Shown one piece after another: positions 1-6,847 of a stretch of 14,335 nucleotides of DNA. Source of the DNA: Pseudolysinimonas_A sp041984585 (GTDB lineage: Bacteria; Actinomycetota; Actinomycetes; Actinomycetales; Microbacteriaceae); contig JBHIXX010000050.1 in the NCBI GenBank assembly GCA_041984585.1, forward strand, positions 1-14,335, in the 5' to 3' direction. How positions within the stretch are numbered: the first letter of the stretch is position 1; every line of letters starts with the position of its first letter. The notes below the pieces were generated by a model, which saw only the letters and a list, made by a program, of their open reading frames with translations, had not been told where the DNA came from and made no database searches. Made by a program: the position numbers and the translations under genes.

Positions 1-1239
1 CTCGTCGACGACGGCGCGCGCCCAGCCGGCGTAGTCGTCGGCGTGCACGGTGGCGCCGGCCACCCAGGAGAGGTCGTAGTCGAGCACGCGCACGCGCCGC
101 CCCTCCTGCTCGGCCTGGGCTGCGGTGAGCCCGACGGAGGCCACTTCGGGGTCGGTGAAGGTGACCTGCGGCACGGCGTCGTGGTCGGCGGTCGCGACGT
201 GCCGTCCCCAGGCCGCGTCGTGCACCTCGTCGCCCCGGGCGCGGGCGGCGATGACGTCGCCCGCGGCGCGGGCCTGGTACTTGCCCTGGTGGGTGAGCAG
301 CGCGCGGTGGTTGACGTCGCCGACCGCGTAGAGCCAGTCGGTGCCGCGCACGAGCATCGTGTCGTCGACGTCGAGGAAGTCGCCCGGCTCGAGTCCGACC
401 GCGTCGAGCCCGAGGTCGCCGGTGCGGGCCCGCCGCCCGGCCGCGACGAGCACCTCGACCACCGTGAGCTCGGAGCCGTCGTCGAGGGTGAGCACCGTCT
501 CGGCGTCGCCGCGCTCGGCGGCGGTCGCCTCGACGCCGAACCGGAGGTCGACGCCCCGGGAGCGCAGCGCCGCCGCCACCCGCTCGCCCGCCTCCGGCTC
601 GAGCCCGGCGAGCAGCGCGTCGCCGCGGACGAGCAGGGTGACCTCGCTGCCGAAGTCGGCGTAGGCGGTCGCCATCTCGCAGGCGACCACGCCGCCGCCG
701 ACGATGGCGAGGCTGCCGGGCACGGTGCGCGCCGACGTCGCCTCGCGGCTGGTCCACGCCCCCGCCTCGGCGAGGCCGGGGATGTCGGGCAGCAGCGCCG
801 CGGTGCCGGTCGCGACGGCGACGGCGTGCCGGGCGCGCAGCTCGACCGGGCCGTCGTCGGTCTCGACGGTCACCTCGCGCGGCGCGGTGATGCGGCCGTG
901 GCCGCGCACCAGGTCGATGCCGGCGCCGTCGAGCCAGTCGACCTGCGAGCCGTCGTCCCAGTCGTGCACGATGCGGTCGCGGCGGGCGAACACCTCCGAC
1001 GGGTCGAGGTCGCCGGTGACGGCGGATGCGGCGCCCTGCACGGCGCGCACCTCGCGCAGCGCCGCCCCGGCGCGCAGCAGCGCCTTCGACGGCATGCACG
1101 CCCAGTAGGAGCATTCGCCGCCCACCAGTTCGGCCTCGACGATCACCACCGACAGGCCGCCCTGCACGGCGCGGTCGGCCACGTTCTCGCCGACGGCCCC
1201 GCCGCCGATCACGATGAGGTCGTACTCGCGAGCGCTCAT
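1..1239 (-). CDS. Class I pyridine nucleotide-disulfide oxidoreductase (partial, C-terminus beyond window)
   Basis: FAD- and NAD(P)H-dependent disulfide reductase of the dihydrolipoamide dehydrogenase/mercuric reductase/mycothione reductase superfamily, expected in the cytoplasm. The first 413 codons are in the window; the gene runs off the left edge. The translation shows the FAD motif IGGGAVGENVA (residues 11-21), the redox-active CxxxxC in GGECSYWACMPSK (Cys43 and Cys48), the ATG motif at 143-145, the NAD(P)H motif IVGGGVVACE (179-188), and the second FAD motif YAVGDVNHRALLTHQGKYQA (about 304-323). The dimerisation domain begins with FTDPEVASVGL. The His-Glu pair of the active site would lie in the missing part. 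The ATG at 1239 is chosen because it directly precedes the FAD fold and has a TAGGCT -10 box 6 bases upstream, suggesting a leaderless mRNA; no Shine-Dalgarno is present. The exact substrate cannot be told from the sequence. Confidence 0.93.
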   Translation of the reverse strand, partial: MSAREYDLIVIGGGAVGENVADRAVQGGLSVVIVEAELVGGECSYWACMPSKALLRAGAALREVRAVQGAASAVTGDLDPSEVFARRDRIVHDWDDGSQVDWLDGAGIDLVRGHGRITAPREVTVETDDGPVELRARHAVAVATGTAALLPDIPGLAEAGAWTSREATSARTVPGSLAIVGGGVVACEMATAYADFGSEVTLLVRGDALLAGLEPEAGERVAAALRSRGVDLRFGVEATAAERGDAETVLTLDDGSELTVVEVLVAAGRRARTGDLGLDAVGLEPGDFLDVDDTMLVRGTDWLYAVGDVNHRALLTHQGKYQARAAGDVIAARARGDEVHDAAWGRHVATADHDAVPQVTFTDPEVASVGLTAAQAEQEGRRVRVLDYDLSWVAGATVHADDYAGWARAVVDE

Positions 1240-1245
1240 GGCGGC

Positions 1246-1251
1246 AGCCTA
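1246..1251 (-). promoter_or_regulatory. Candidate -10 box of a leaderless promoter
   Basis: On the minus strand TAGGCT (fits TAnnnT) ends 6 bases before the ATG at 1239, which would put the transcription start at or next to the A of the start codon. No good -35 hexamer is seen at 17-18 bases. The 105-base gap 1240-1344 otherwise holds nothing recognisable. Confidence 0.45.
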
Positions 1252-1344
1252 CGAGGCCCGCCCGACGGATGCCGGGGGTTGCGCACGGGTCGCTGCCGTG
1301 CTCGGGTCGCGGGCCGTGCTCCGAGCAGAGCCGCCGGCCGGGGC

Positions 1345-2340
1345 TCAGCGGTTGCGACCCAGCCACTCCTGCAGTCGCTCGAGCGGCCAGGTCGTCACGA
1401 TCCGCTCCGGCGGGATGCCGGCCCGCTCGGCGCGCTGGGCGCCGTGGTCGAGCAGCGACAGGTGGCCCGGCGCGTGGGCGTCGCTGTCGATCGAGAACAG
1501 GCACCCCGCGTCGAGCGCCAGGGCGAGCAGCTCGTCGGGCGGATCCTGCCGCTCGGGCCGGGAGTTGATCTCCACGGCGACGCCGCGCTCGGCGCAGGCC
1601 GCGAAGACGGCGGCGGCGTCGAACTCCGACGGCGGCCGGGTGCCGCGGGAGCCCTCCACCAGGCGGCCGGTGACGTGGCCGAGCACGTCGGTGTGCGGGT
1701 CGGCGACGGCGGTCAGCATCCGCCGGGTCATCTCGCGCGAGCCCATCCGCAGCTTGGAGTGCACGCTCGCCACCACGACATCGAGGCGGGCGAGCAGGTC
1801 GGGCCGCTGGTCGAGCGCGCCGTCGTCGAGGATGTCGACCTCGATGCCCGAGAGCAGGGTGACGTCCGCGGTCGACCGGTCGGCGACGACCTCGAGCTGC
1901 CGCTCGAGGCGCTCCGCGCTCAGCCCGTTGGCGATGGTCAGGCGCGGCGAGTGGTCGGTCAGCGCCAGGTACTCGTGCCCGAGGTCGCGCGCCCCGGCGA
2001 CCATGAGCTCGATCGACGTGGTCCCGTCCGACCAGTCGGAGTGGCTGTGCAGGTCGCCGCGCAGCATCCGCCGCAGCTCGCTCTCGCGCAGCACCCCGGC
2101 CCGTTCGCGCAGCTCGATCAGCCGCTCGGGGATTCGGCCCTCGACCGCCTGCTGGATGACGCGCTGGCTCGACGCGCCCACTCCTCGGACGGCCTTCAGC
2201 CGGATCGGGTCGCGCAGCACGGCGTCGTCGAGGTCCGCGATCGCCGCCGCCGCGGTGCGGAAGGCCTTCGCCTTGTAGGCATCCGCCCGCTCCCGCTCGA
2301 GCAGGGTCGCGATCTCGATGAGCGCGGCGTGCGGGTCCAC
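1345..2340 (-). CDS. PHP domain metal-dependent hydrolase with N-terminal helix-hairpin-helix region
   Basis: A 331-residue protein of the PHP superfamily, related to the C-terminal phosphoesterase part of bacterial family X DNA polymerases and to histidinol-phosphatase-like enzymes. Residues 1-90 form a helical segment with a helix-hairpin-helix signature (AVRGVGASSQRVIQ, 50-63). The PHP domain follows with the metal ligands in place: GDLHSHSDWSDG (95-106), LTDHS (127-131), Glu167 in SGIEVDI, His194 in ASVHS, LGHVTG (220-225), and IDSDAH (284-289). The GTG at 2340 is chosen over ATGs far upstream, because the longer reading would overlap the divergent gene and the family begins near DPHAALxEIA. 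TAGGGT lies 7 bases before this GTG, so the mRNA is probably leaderless. It lies 105 bases upstream of the flavin reductase on the same strand. The substrate is unknown; a phosphatase or phosphodiesterase acting on DNA or a small molecule is the likely role. Confidence 0.9.
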   Translation of the reverse strand: MDPHAALIEIATLLERERADAYKAKAFRTAAAAIADLDDAVLRDPIRLKAVRGVGASSQRVIQQAVEGRIPERLIELRERAGVLRESELRRMLRGDLHSHSDWSDGTTSIELMVAGARDLGHEYLALTDHSPRLTIANGLSAERLERQLEVVADRSTADVTLLSGIEVDILDDGALDQRPDLLARLDVVVASVHSKLRMGSREMTRRMLTAVADPHTDVLGHVTGRLVEGSRGTRPPSEFDAAAVFAACAERGVAVEINSRPERQDPPDELLALALDAGCLFSIDSDAHAPGHLSLLDHGAQRAERAGIPPERIVTTWPLERLQEWLGRNR

Positions 2341-2347
2341 ATCGGCG

Positions 2348-2353
2348 ACCCTA
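2348..2353 (-). promoter_or_regulatory. Candidate -10 box of a leaderless promoter
   Basis: TAGGGT on the minus strand is separated by 7 bases from the GTG at 2340. This spacing is typical of actinobacterial leaderless genes, in which the start codon is at or near the 5' end. No clear -35 was found. Confidence 0.45.
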
Positions 2354-2437
2354 GCCCGCGCGGTGGGTCGAAGGTCCCTGGTGGCGGTCCCCGTGCGGAT
2401 GGTGGGGTGGAGCACGCGACCTCGCCGGAGGGAGACG

Positions 2438-2869
2438 ATGATGAACGCGGAAATGGGATCGGACCCGGTTCGAGTTCTCGAGCCGGAGGAGTGTTGGGGG
2501 ATGCTCCGCGCGGCGCCGATGGGACGCATCGCGCTCGCTGCCGCCGGCGAGGTCGACATCTTCCCGATCAACTTCGCGGTCGACGGCGAGACGATCTACT
2601 TCCGTACCGCGCCGGGTACGAAGCTGCTCGAGCTCACGGTGCACGACACGGTGGCGCTCGAGATCGACGGGTTCGACGACGCGACCGCGTTCAGCGTGGT
2701 GGTGAAGGGCCGGGCCGAGGAGCTGCAGCACGGCGGCGAGATCGACGCGGCCGAGCGGCTCGGGCTGATGCCGTGGGCGCCGACGCTCAAGTACCGCTGG
2801 GTGCGCATCACGCCGACCGAGGTGAGCGGCCGCACCTTCACCCGAGGCCCTGAGCCCGAGCGCTTCTGA
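2438..2869 (+). CDS. Pyridoxamine 5'-phosphate oxidase-like (split-barrel flavin) protein
   Basis: A 143-residue cytoplasmic protein of the PNPOx-like FMN-binding split-barrel superfamily. The characteristic line is GRIAL (29-33), followed by DIFPINFAVDG (40-50), IYFRTAPGTKL (53-63), ALEID (73-77) and a VVVKGRAEEL strand (87-96), as in the small actinobacterial pyridoxamine 5'-phosphate oxidase family proteins that bind FMN, F420 or haem. A strong Shine-Dalgarno GGAGGGAG (2427-2434) lies just before the ATG at 2438; a second ATG follows at 2441, so the start could be one codon later. An upstream in-frame ATG at 2318 would overlap the divergent PHP gene and has no comparable ribosome site. The gene stands alone and ends before a strong hairpin at 2907. 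The cofactor and reaction cannot be decided; a true PdxH role is unlikely because PdxH is longer. Confidence 0.88.
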   Translation: MMNAEMGSDPVRVLEPEECWGMLRAAPMGRIALAAAGEVDIFPINFAVDGETIYFRTAPGTKLLELTVHDTVALEIDGFDDATAFSVVVKGRAEELQHGGEIDAAERLGLMPWAPTLKYRWVRITPTEVSGRTFTRGPEPERF

Positions 2870-2906
2870 CCCCCCAGATCCGCACGGGTCGGCACCCGGG
2901 AACGAC

Positions 2907-2936
2907 CGTGGGCCCGGGACGCGTCCCGAGCCCACG
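2907..2936. terminator. Bidirectional hairpin between convergent genes
   Basis: A near-perfect 30-base inverted repeat: CGTGGGC (2907-2913) pairs with GCCCACG (2930-2936), and the inner CGGGACG/CGTCCCG is a perfect palindrome, with one C-A mismatch between the two parts. It sits between the plus-strand PNPOx-like gene and the minus-strand substrate-binding protein gene, so it can end both. There is no T-tract, as is common in actinobacteria. Confidence 0.65.
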
Positions 2937-2944
2937 ATGCGTGG

Positions 2945-2960
2945 TGATCCCGCGGGATCA
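2945..2960. repeat. Perfect 16-base palindrome over the stop codon of the substrate-binding protein gene
   Basis: TGATCCCGCGGGATCA is its own reverse complement and includes the TGA stop (2960-2958) of the minus-strand gene. It may be an extra terminator stem or RNA 3'-end stabiliser next to the hairpin at 2907-2936. A protein-binding site is possible but not supported by anything else. Confidence 0.5.
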
Positions 2961-3908
2961 GATGAGGCCGTTCGCCTCCAGCCAGCCGGTCGCGACGTCG
3001 GCCGCGGAGGGCTTCGCGTCGCTCGCGCTCTCGCCGTTCAGGGCGAGCAGCTCGTCGGTGGTGATGAGCGCCGACACCTCGTCGAGGATCTCGGCCAGTT
3101 CGTCGCTCAGCAGGTCCGCGTTGAGCAGCGGGATGATGTTCTGCGCGGCGAACATGTCGAGGTCGTCCTCGAGCACGACCAGGTCGTTCTCGGCGATCGA
3201 CGGCGTGGTGGTGTAGATGTCGGCGGCCTGCACGGCATCCGTCAGCAGCGCGTCGAGCGTCGCCGGCCCGCCGTAGTCGTCGATCGGGGTAAACGCGAAG
3301 CCCTCGATGCCGTAGACCGTGCCGAGCGCGTCGCGCCAGCGGGCCTCGAACTCGGTGTTCGCGCCGATCGTGATGTCGGCCGAGATCGGGGCGAGGTCGC
3401 TCATCGTGGCCAGCCCGTTCGCGGCGGCGAACTCCGGCGTCACGACGAGCGCGTCGGAGTCCTCACCCGGCGCGGCGTCGGTGACGGCGAGACCGAGCGG
3501 CTCCAGCACGGCCGGGAGCGCCGCGATGACGTCCTCGGTCGAGGTGGCCGTCGCCTCGGGGTCGGCGCCGTACAGCAGGTTGCCCGCGTAGTCCGGGATG
3601 AGGTCGATCGACCCGTCCTGGAGCGCCGGGATGAAGGTCTCGCGCGAGCCGATCGCGGTCTCGTAGGAGACGTCGTAGCCGTGCGACTCGAGGACCTGGC
3701 CGTAGATCTGGGCGAGGATCTCGCTCTCGGCGAAGCCCTGCGACCCGATCGTGACCGAGCCCATCATCATGTCGTCGCCGCCGTCCTCCCCGGCGAGCGG
3801 ATCGCTGGGCGTGCAGGCGGCCAGCGCGGCCGTGACGCCGAGCGCGAGCGCGCCGGCGAGGGCGCGCTGCACTCCGCGCGGCACGGCGCGGTGAGTGGTG
3901 CTGTGCAT
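2958..3908 (-). CDS. Glycine betaine/choline-type ABC transporter substrate-binding lipoprotein
   Basis: A 316-residue lipoprotein that captures a quaternary ammonium-type solute outside the membrane for the importer encoded just upstream. It carries a basic N-terminus, a hydrophobic stretch and the lipobox LAAC (lipidated Cys32), then an acidic DDMMMG linker and the OpuAC/ProX-type domain: VTIGSQGFAESEILAQIYG (52-70), GSRETFIPALQDGSIDLIPD with a YAGNLLYG segment, and a late ADIYTTTPSIAENDLVVLEDD region. Start choice: the ATG at 3908 has GGAAGG 9 bases upstream. An ATG three codons earlier (3917) overlaps the stop of the permease gene as ATGA but abuts GGAAGG with no spacer. Both give the same mature protein. 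It is the last gene of the four-gene operon and ends at a palindrome. Osmoprotectant uptake is the usual family role; the exact ligand is inferred only. Confidence 0.9.
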   Translation of the reverse strand: MHSTTHRAVPRGVQRALAGALALGVTAALAACTPSDPLAGEDGGDDMMMGSVTIGSQGFAESEILAQIYGQVLESHGYDVSYETAIGSRETFIPALQDGSIDLIPDYAGNLLYGADPEATATSTEDVIAALPAVLEPLGLAVTDAAPGEDSDALVVTPEFAAANGLATMSDLAPISADITIGANTEFEARWRDALGTVYGIEGFAFTPIDDYGGPATLDALLTDAVQAADIYTTTPSIAENDLVVLEDDLDMFAAQNIIPLLNADLLSDELAEILDEVSALITTDELLALNGESASDAKPSAADVATGWLEANGLI

Positions 3909-3913
3909 AACTG

Positions 3914-4660
3914 TCATCCTTCCGTGACGGGTGCCCGGGACCCCGCCGGTCGGGACGACCGCCGGGAGATGGTGCGGATGGTGCCTGTCGACCCGCGGGG
4001 CACCCCGCGCGGGACGACGAGTCTTTGAACGACGGCGAGCAGGCCGTCGGCGACAAGGGCGAGGGCGCCGACCAGGAGGGCGCCGACGACCGCGAGCGTG
4101 TAGTCGCGCAGCGCCTGCCCTTCAATCAGGTAGCGGCCGAGGCCGCCGAGGCTGATGTACCCGGCGATGGTGGCGGTGGCGATCACCTGCAGTGTCGCGG
4201 AGCGCAGGCCGCCGACCATGAGCGGTAGGGCGAGCGGTACTTCGACCCGGGTGAGGATCTGCCACTCGCTCATGCCGACGGCGCGGGCGGCGGTGACGGT
4301 GGTGCGGTCGATCGACTCGATGCCGGCGTAGACCCCGGCCAGGATCGGCGGCACGGCCATCACGACGAGCACGGCGAGCAGCACCGGCAACCGCAGCCCG
4401 AAGCCGAAGACGAGCACGAGGAACAGCAGCAGGCCGAAGGTCGGCAGCGCGCGGGCGGCGTTGGTGACGACGACGATCGCGCGGCGACCCCGCCCGGTGT
4501 GCCCGATCAGCAGGCCGAGCGGCACGGCGATGAGGATGCCGATGCCCACGGCCGCGAGGGTCTGCCCGATGTGATCGAGCAGCCGGATGCCGATCTGCCG
4601 GTCGCCGGGCCAGTTGGCGCCGTCGAAGATGAATGCGAGGGCGTCGAGGATGAAGTTCAT
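3914..4660 (-). CDS. ABC transporter permease, glycine betaine/choline type (second)
   Basis: A 248-residue inner membrane permease of the OpuCB/OpuCD-ProW-type family, forming the channel with the other permease. Hydrophobic helices lie at about 32-53, 61-88, 91-112, 150-170 and 188-213. The cytoplasmic EAA-type loop that contacts the ATPase is TVTAARAVGMSEWQILTRVE (121-140), followed by VPLALPLMVGG. SLGGLGRYL (170-178) is typical of these permeases. The start ATG overlaps the stop of the preceding permease by 4 bases (ATGA), which implies translational coupling. After the last helix there is a tail of about 35 residues rich in Arg, Ser and Pro, longer than usual and of unknown use. Its stop overlaps or nearly touches the start of the substrate-binding protein gene. 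Confidence 0.92.
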   Translation of the reverse strand: MNFILDALAFIFDGANWPGDRQIGIRLLDHIGQTLAAVGIGILIAVPLGLLIGHTGRGRRAIVVVTNAARALPTFGLLLFLVLVFGFGLRLPVLLAVLVVMAVPPILAGVYAGIESIDRTTVTAARAVGMSEWQILTRVEVPLALPLMVGGLRSATLQVIATATIAGYISLGGLGRYLIEGQALRDYTLAVVGALLVGALALVADGLLAVVQRLVVPRGVPRGSTGTIRTISRRSSRPAGSRAPVTEG

Positions 4661-5316
4661 GCCGCGGCCGCCTTCCCGGGCGCCGCGACCTTGGCCCACG
4701 GCAGCAGGATGCGGCCGAGCGTGGTGAGCACGAGGTCGAACACGAGCGCCACCAGCAGCGTGAAGACGATGCCGATCACGATCTCGGTGGGGAAGTCGCG
4801 CTGGTACCCGTTGGTGAACAGGTAGCCGAGCCCGCCCTGGCCGATCAGCGCGGCGACGCTCAGCAGGCTCACCGTGCTCACCGAGACCACCCGCAGGTTG
4901 GCGAGCAACACCGGGCCGGCGAGCGGGAACTGCACCGTCCAGAACCGCGTCCACGGCGAGTAGCCGACGGCGGATGCCGACTGCAGCACGTCCCGCGGAA
5001 CGGCGGTGAAGGCATCGGTCGCGCCGCGCAGCATCATCGCGATGGCGTACAGGCTGAGCGCGACGACGACGTTGACCGGGTCGAGGATGCGGGTGCCGAG
5101 GATCGCGGGGAGTGCGACGAACAGCGCGAGCGACGGGATGGTGAAGATCAGGTTGAAGACGCTGAGCAGGATGCCGCGGGCGGCCGCGTTGCGCGACGTG
5201 AGCCAGCCGAGCGGGATGGAGGCTGCGAAGCCGATGAGGATCGGGATGGCGCTCAACCGCACGTGCTCGGCGGTGAGCTCCAGGACCAGGTCCCAGTTGC
5301 TCCACAGCCACTGCAT
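4657..5316 (-). CDS. ABC transporter permease, glycine betaine/choline type (first)
   Basis: A 219-residue inner membrane permease of the OpuCB/YehW-like family. Helices are visible at about 22-40, 48-74, 81-97, 136-160 and 176-200. The conserved ATPase-coupling loop is DVLQSASAVGYSPWTRFW (109-126) followed by FPLAGPVLLANLR. The segment ALIGQGGLGYLFTNGYQ (156-172) is the familiar permease signature for this family. The ATG at 5316 shares one base with the stop codon of the ATPase gene (TGATG) and the stop overlaps the next permease by 4 bases, so the two permeases should be made in equal amounts as a heterodimer. The N-terminus MQWLWSNWDLVLELTAEHV is typical of the family, which supports this start. 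Confidence 0.93.
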   Translation of the reverse strand: MQWLWSNWDLVLELTAEHVRLSAIPILIGFAASIPLGWLTSRNAAARGILLSVFNLIFTIPSLALFVALPAILGTRILDPVNVVVALSLYAIAMMLRGATDAFTAVPRDVLQSASAVGYSPWTRFWTVQFPLAGPVLLANLRVVSVSTVSLLSVAALIGQGGLGYLFTNGYQRDFPTEIVIGIVFTLLVALVFDLVLTTLGRILLPWAKVAAPGKAAAA

Positions 5317-6218
5317 CAGGCGTCTCCCGCCTGGTCGGTCTTGTTCGACACGCTGCGCGACTTCGGGCTCGCGTCGCCCTCGGCGAGACGGCCGCCGGGC
5401 GCGGCGATGACGCCGACCGGGTAGCCGCCGGCGTCGACGACGACGCGGTCGTCGCCGTGCCCCCGGCTCGACACGGTGAGGCGGCGCTTGCCGCGCTCCG
5501 CGCCGACGAAGTCGGAGACGAAGCCGTCGGCCGGGTCGGCGAGGATCTCCTCCGGCGTCCCCTGCTGCACGATGCGCGCGCCGGGGGCGAGGATGACGAC
5601 CCGGTCGCCGAGCAGGAACGCCTCGTCGATGTCGTGGGTGACGAACACGATCGTCTTGTCGAGCTCGCGCTGCAGCCGCAGGGTCTCCTGCTGCAGCTCG
5701 GCGCGCACGATCGGGTCGACGGCGCCGAACGGCTCGTCCATGAGCAGGATGTTGGGGTCGGCGGCGAGCCCGCGGGCGACGCCCACGCGCTGCTGCTGGC
5801 CGCCGGAGAGCTGCGCCGGGTAGCGCTTCGCGAGCGCGCGGTCGAGGCCGACGGTGTCCATCAGCTCGAGGGCACGGGCGTGCGCCTCCTGCTTCGGCAC
5901 GCCGTTCAGACGCGGCACCGTGGCGATGTTGTCGATCACCCGGCGGTGGGGCAGCAGGCCCGAGTTCTGCATCACGTAGCCGATGCTGCGGCGCAGCTCC
6001 ACGGGCGAGCGCTGCGCGATGTCCTCGTCGTCGATGAGCACCGATCCGTCGGTCGGCTCGATGACCCGGTTGATCATGCGCAGCAGGGTGGTCTTGCCGC
6101 ATCCGCTCGATCCGACGAGCACGGTGATCTCGCGCGCGGGGATGTGCAGCGAGAAGTCGTCGACGGCGACGGTTCCGTCGGGGTAGCGCTTGGTCACGCC
6201 CCGGAAATCGATCGACAT
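5316..6218 (-). CDS. ABC transporter ATP-binding protein, glycine betaine/choline type
   Basis: A 300-residue cytoplasmic ATPase that powers the importer. All nucleotide-binding motifs are intact: Walker A GSSGCGKTT (36-44), Q-loop YVMQNSG (81-87), signature LSGGQQQR (137-144), Walker B ILLMDEP (157-163), D-loop GAVDP and switch His195 in FVTHDIDEA. The sequence is closest in style to OpuCA/ProV, with the family phrase LLPHRRVIDNIATVPRLNG. Unlike full-length OpuCA (about 380-400 residues with two CBS domains), it has only about 60 residues after the ATPase core, with a single CBS-like fragment (DRVVVDAGGYPVGVI). A Shine-Dalgarno GGGGAGG precedes the ATG at 6218 by 7 bases. It is the first gene of the operon. 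Confidence 0.94.
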   Translation of the reverse strand: MSIDFRGVTKRYPDGTVAVDDFSLHIPAREITVLVGSSGCGKTTLLRMINRVIEPTDGSVLIDDEDIAQRSPVELRRSIGYVMQNSGLLPHRRVIDNIATVPRLNGVPKQEAHARALELMDTVGLDRALAKRYPAQLSGGQQQRVGVARGLAADPNILLMDEPFGAVDPIVRAELQQETLRLQRELDKTIVFVTHDIDEAFLLGDRVVILAPGARIVQQGTPEEILADPADGFVSDFVGAERGKRRLTVSSRGHGDDRVVVDAGGYPVGVIAAPGGRLAEGDASPKSRSVSNKTDQAGDA

Positions 6219-6270
6219 CGCTCAGCCTCCCCCCACCGCGCGTGTCGCACGGGGGCCGCTCCGGCGTTCC

Positions 6271-6276
6271 AACCTA
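6271..6276 (-). promoter_or_regulatory. Possible -10 box for the ABC importer operon
   Basis: TAGGTT on the minus strand fits TAnnnT and would give a 5' leader of roughly 45 bases before the ATG at 6218. No convincing -35 is present. The 265-base gap 6219-6483 holds the start regions of two divergent genes and nothing else recognisable. Confidence 0.25.
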
Positions 6277-6412
6277 GCCACCGCCCCCGACGCCGCGCTG
6301 GGTCGCCGCGGAAGGGTCGCCGAACCGTGATCGGCGCAGGCGGCAGCGCATCCGGGCGCACGGCGGGGCATGGTCGCGACGTTACGCGCGGCGGGTGGCG
6401 GCGTGCAGGGGC

Positions 6413-6441
6413 TTGCGCTCGCGTTCAGATTTCCGTAAGGA
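6413..6441 (+). promoter_or_regulatory. Possible promoter of the DUF427 gene
   Basis: TTGCGC (6413-6418) and TAAGGA (6436-6441) are separated by exactly 17 bases and lie in the only locally A/T-rich patch of the gap (TTCAGATTTCCGTAAGGA). The -10 lacks the conserved final T, so this is weak. Confidence 0.25.
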
Positions 6442-6483
6442 CTCCGCGGGAATGGCGCGTGCGGGGGGCCGGTTCTCCCGGAC

Positions 6484-6786
6484 ATGCCCACTGCGACACT
6501 CAATGGAACGGTCATCGCCGACGCCCCGGAGCGGGACGTCATCCGCATCGAGGGGAACGTCTACTTCCCGCCCTCGGCGGTGAACTCCGAGTACCTGGTC
6601 GAGAGCGCCACGCCCTACACCTGCCCGTGGAAGGGCGCGTGCCAGTACTACTCGGTGAAGGACGGCGACACGCTGCTGCAGGATCGCGCGTTCGCCTACC
6701 CGCAGGCCACGCCGACCGCGGCCGCGCGGGTGGGGAAGGACTTCGCCGGCTACATCGCGTTCTGGAAGGACGTGCAGGTCGCCTGA
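6484..6786 (+). CDS. DUF427 domain-containing protein
   Basis: A 100-residue protein that is a single DUF427 domain. The family hallmark TPYTCPWKGACQYYSV spans residues 43-58, preceded by VYFPPSAVNSEYLVES (26-41) and followed by DRAFAYPQA (67-75) and a C-terminal FAGYIAFWKDVQV segment with the conserved Phe-Trp. No signal peptide or membrane helix is present, so it is probably cytoplasmic. The biochemical role of this family is not established. The ATG at 6484 has no good Shine-Dalgarno; a G-run lies about 12-20 bases upstream. Length and first residues agree with a complete domain. The gene is single, with a strong terminator 15 bases after its stop. Confidence 0.9.
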   Translation: MPTATLNGTVIADAPERDVIRIEGNVYFPPSAVNSEYLVESATPYTCPWKGACQYYSVKDGDTLLQDRAFAYPQATPTAAARVGKDFAGYIAFWKDVQVA

Positions 6787-6801
6787 GCCGACGTCGGTAC
6801 G

Positions 6802-6833
6802 GGATGGGCGGGACCCGAGGGTCCCGCCCATCC
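6802..6833. terminator. Strong bidirectional terminator hairpin
   Basis: A perfect 15-base stem, GGATGGGCGGGACCC (6802-6816) pairing with GGGTCCCGCCCATCC (6819-6833), with only GA between the arms, so the real loop is about four bases. It lies between the convergent DUF427 gene and the 76-residue protein gene and can serve both. There is no T-tract. Confidence 0.8.
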
Positions 6834-6847
6834 GGCTCTCCGGCGGC

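Noticed and set aside
43..2853. 936-codon plus-strand open frame
   Set aside because: It is antisense to the flavin reductase and PHP genes, both of which have intact catalytic motifs; its composition (Arg, Gly, Val, His, Asp) is that of a high-GC shadow frame.
2937..4028. 363-codon plus-strand open frame over the substrate-binding protein gene
   Set aside because: Shadow of the lipoprotein gene on the other strand; low-complexity Arg/Val/Gly/Asp composition.
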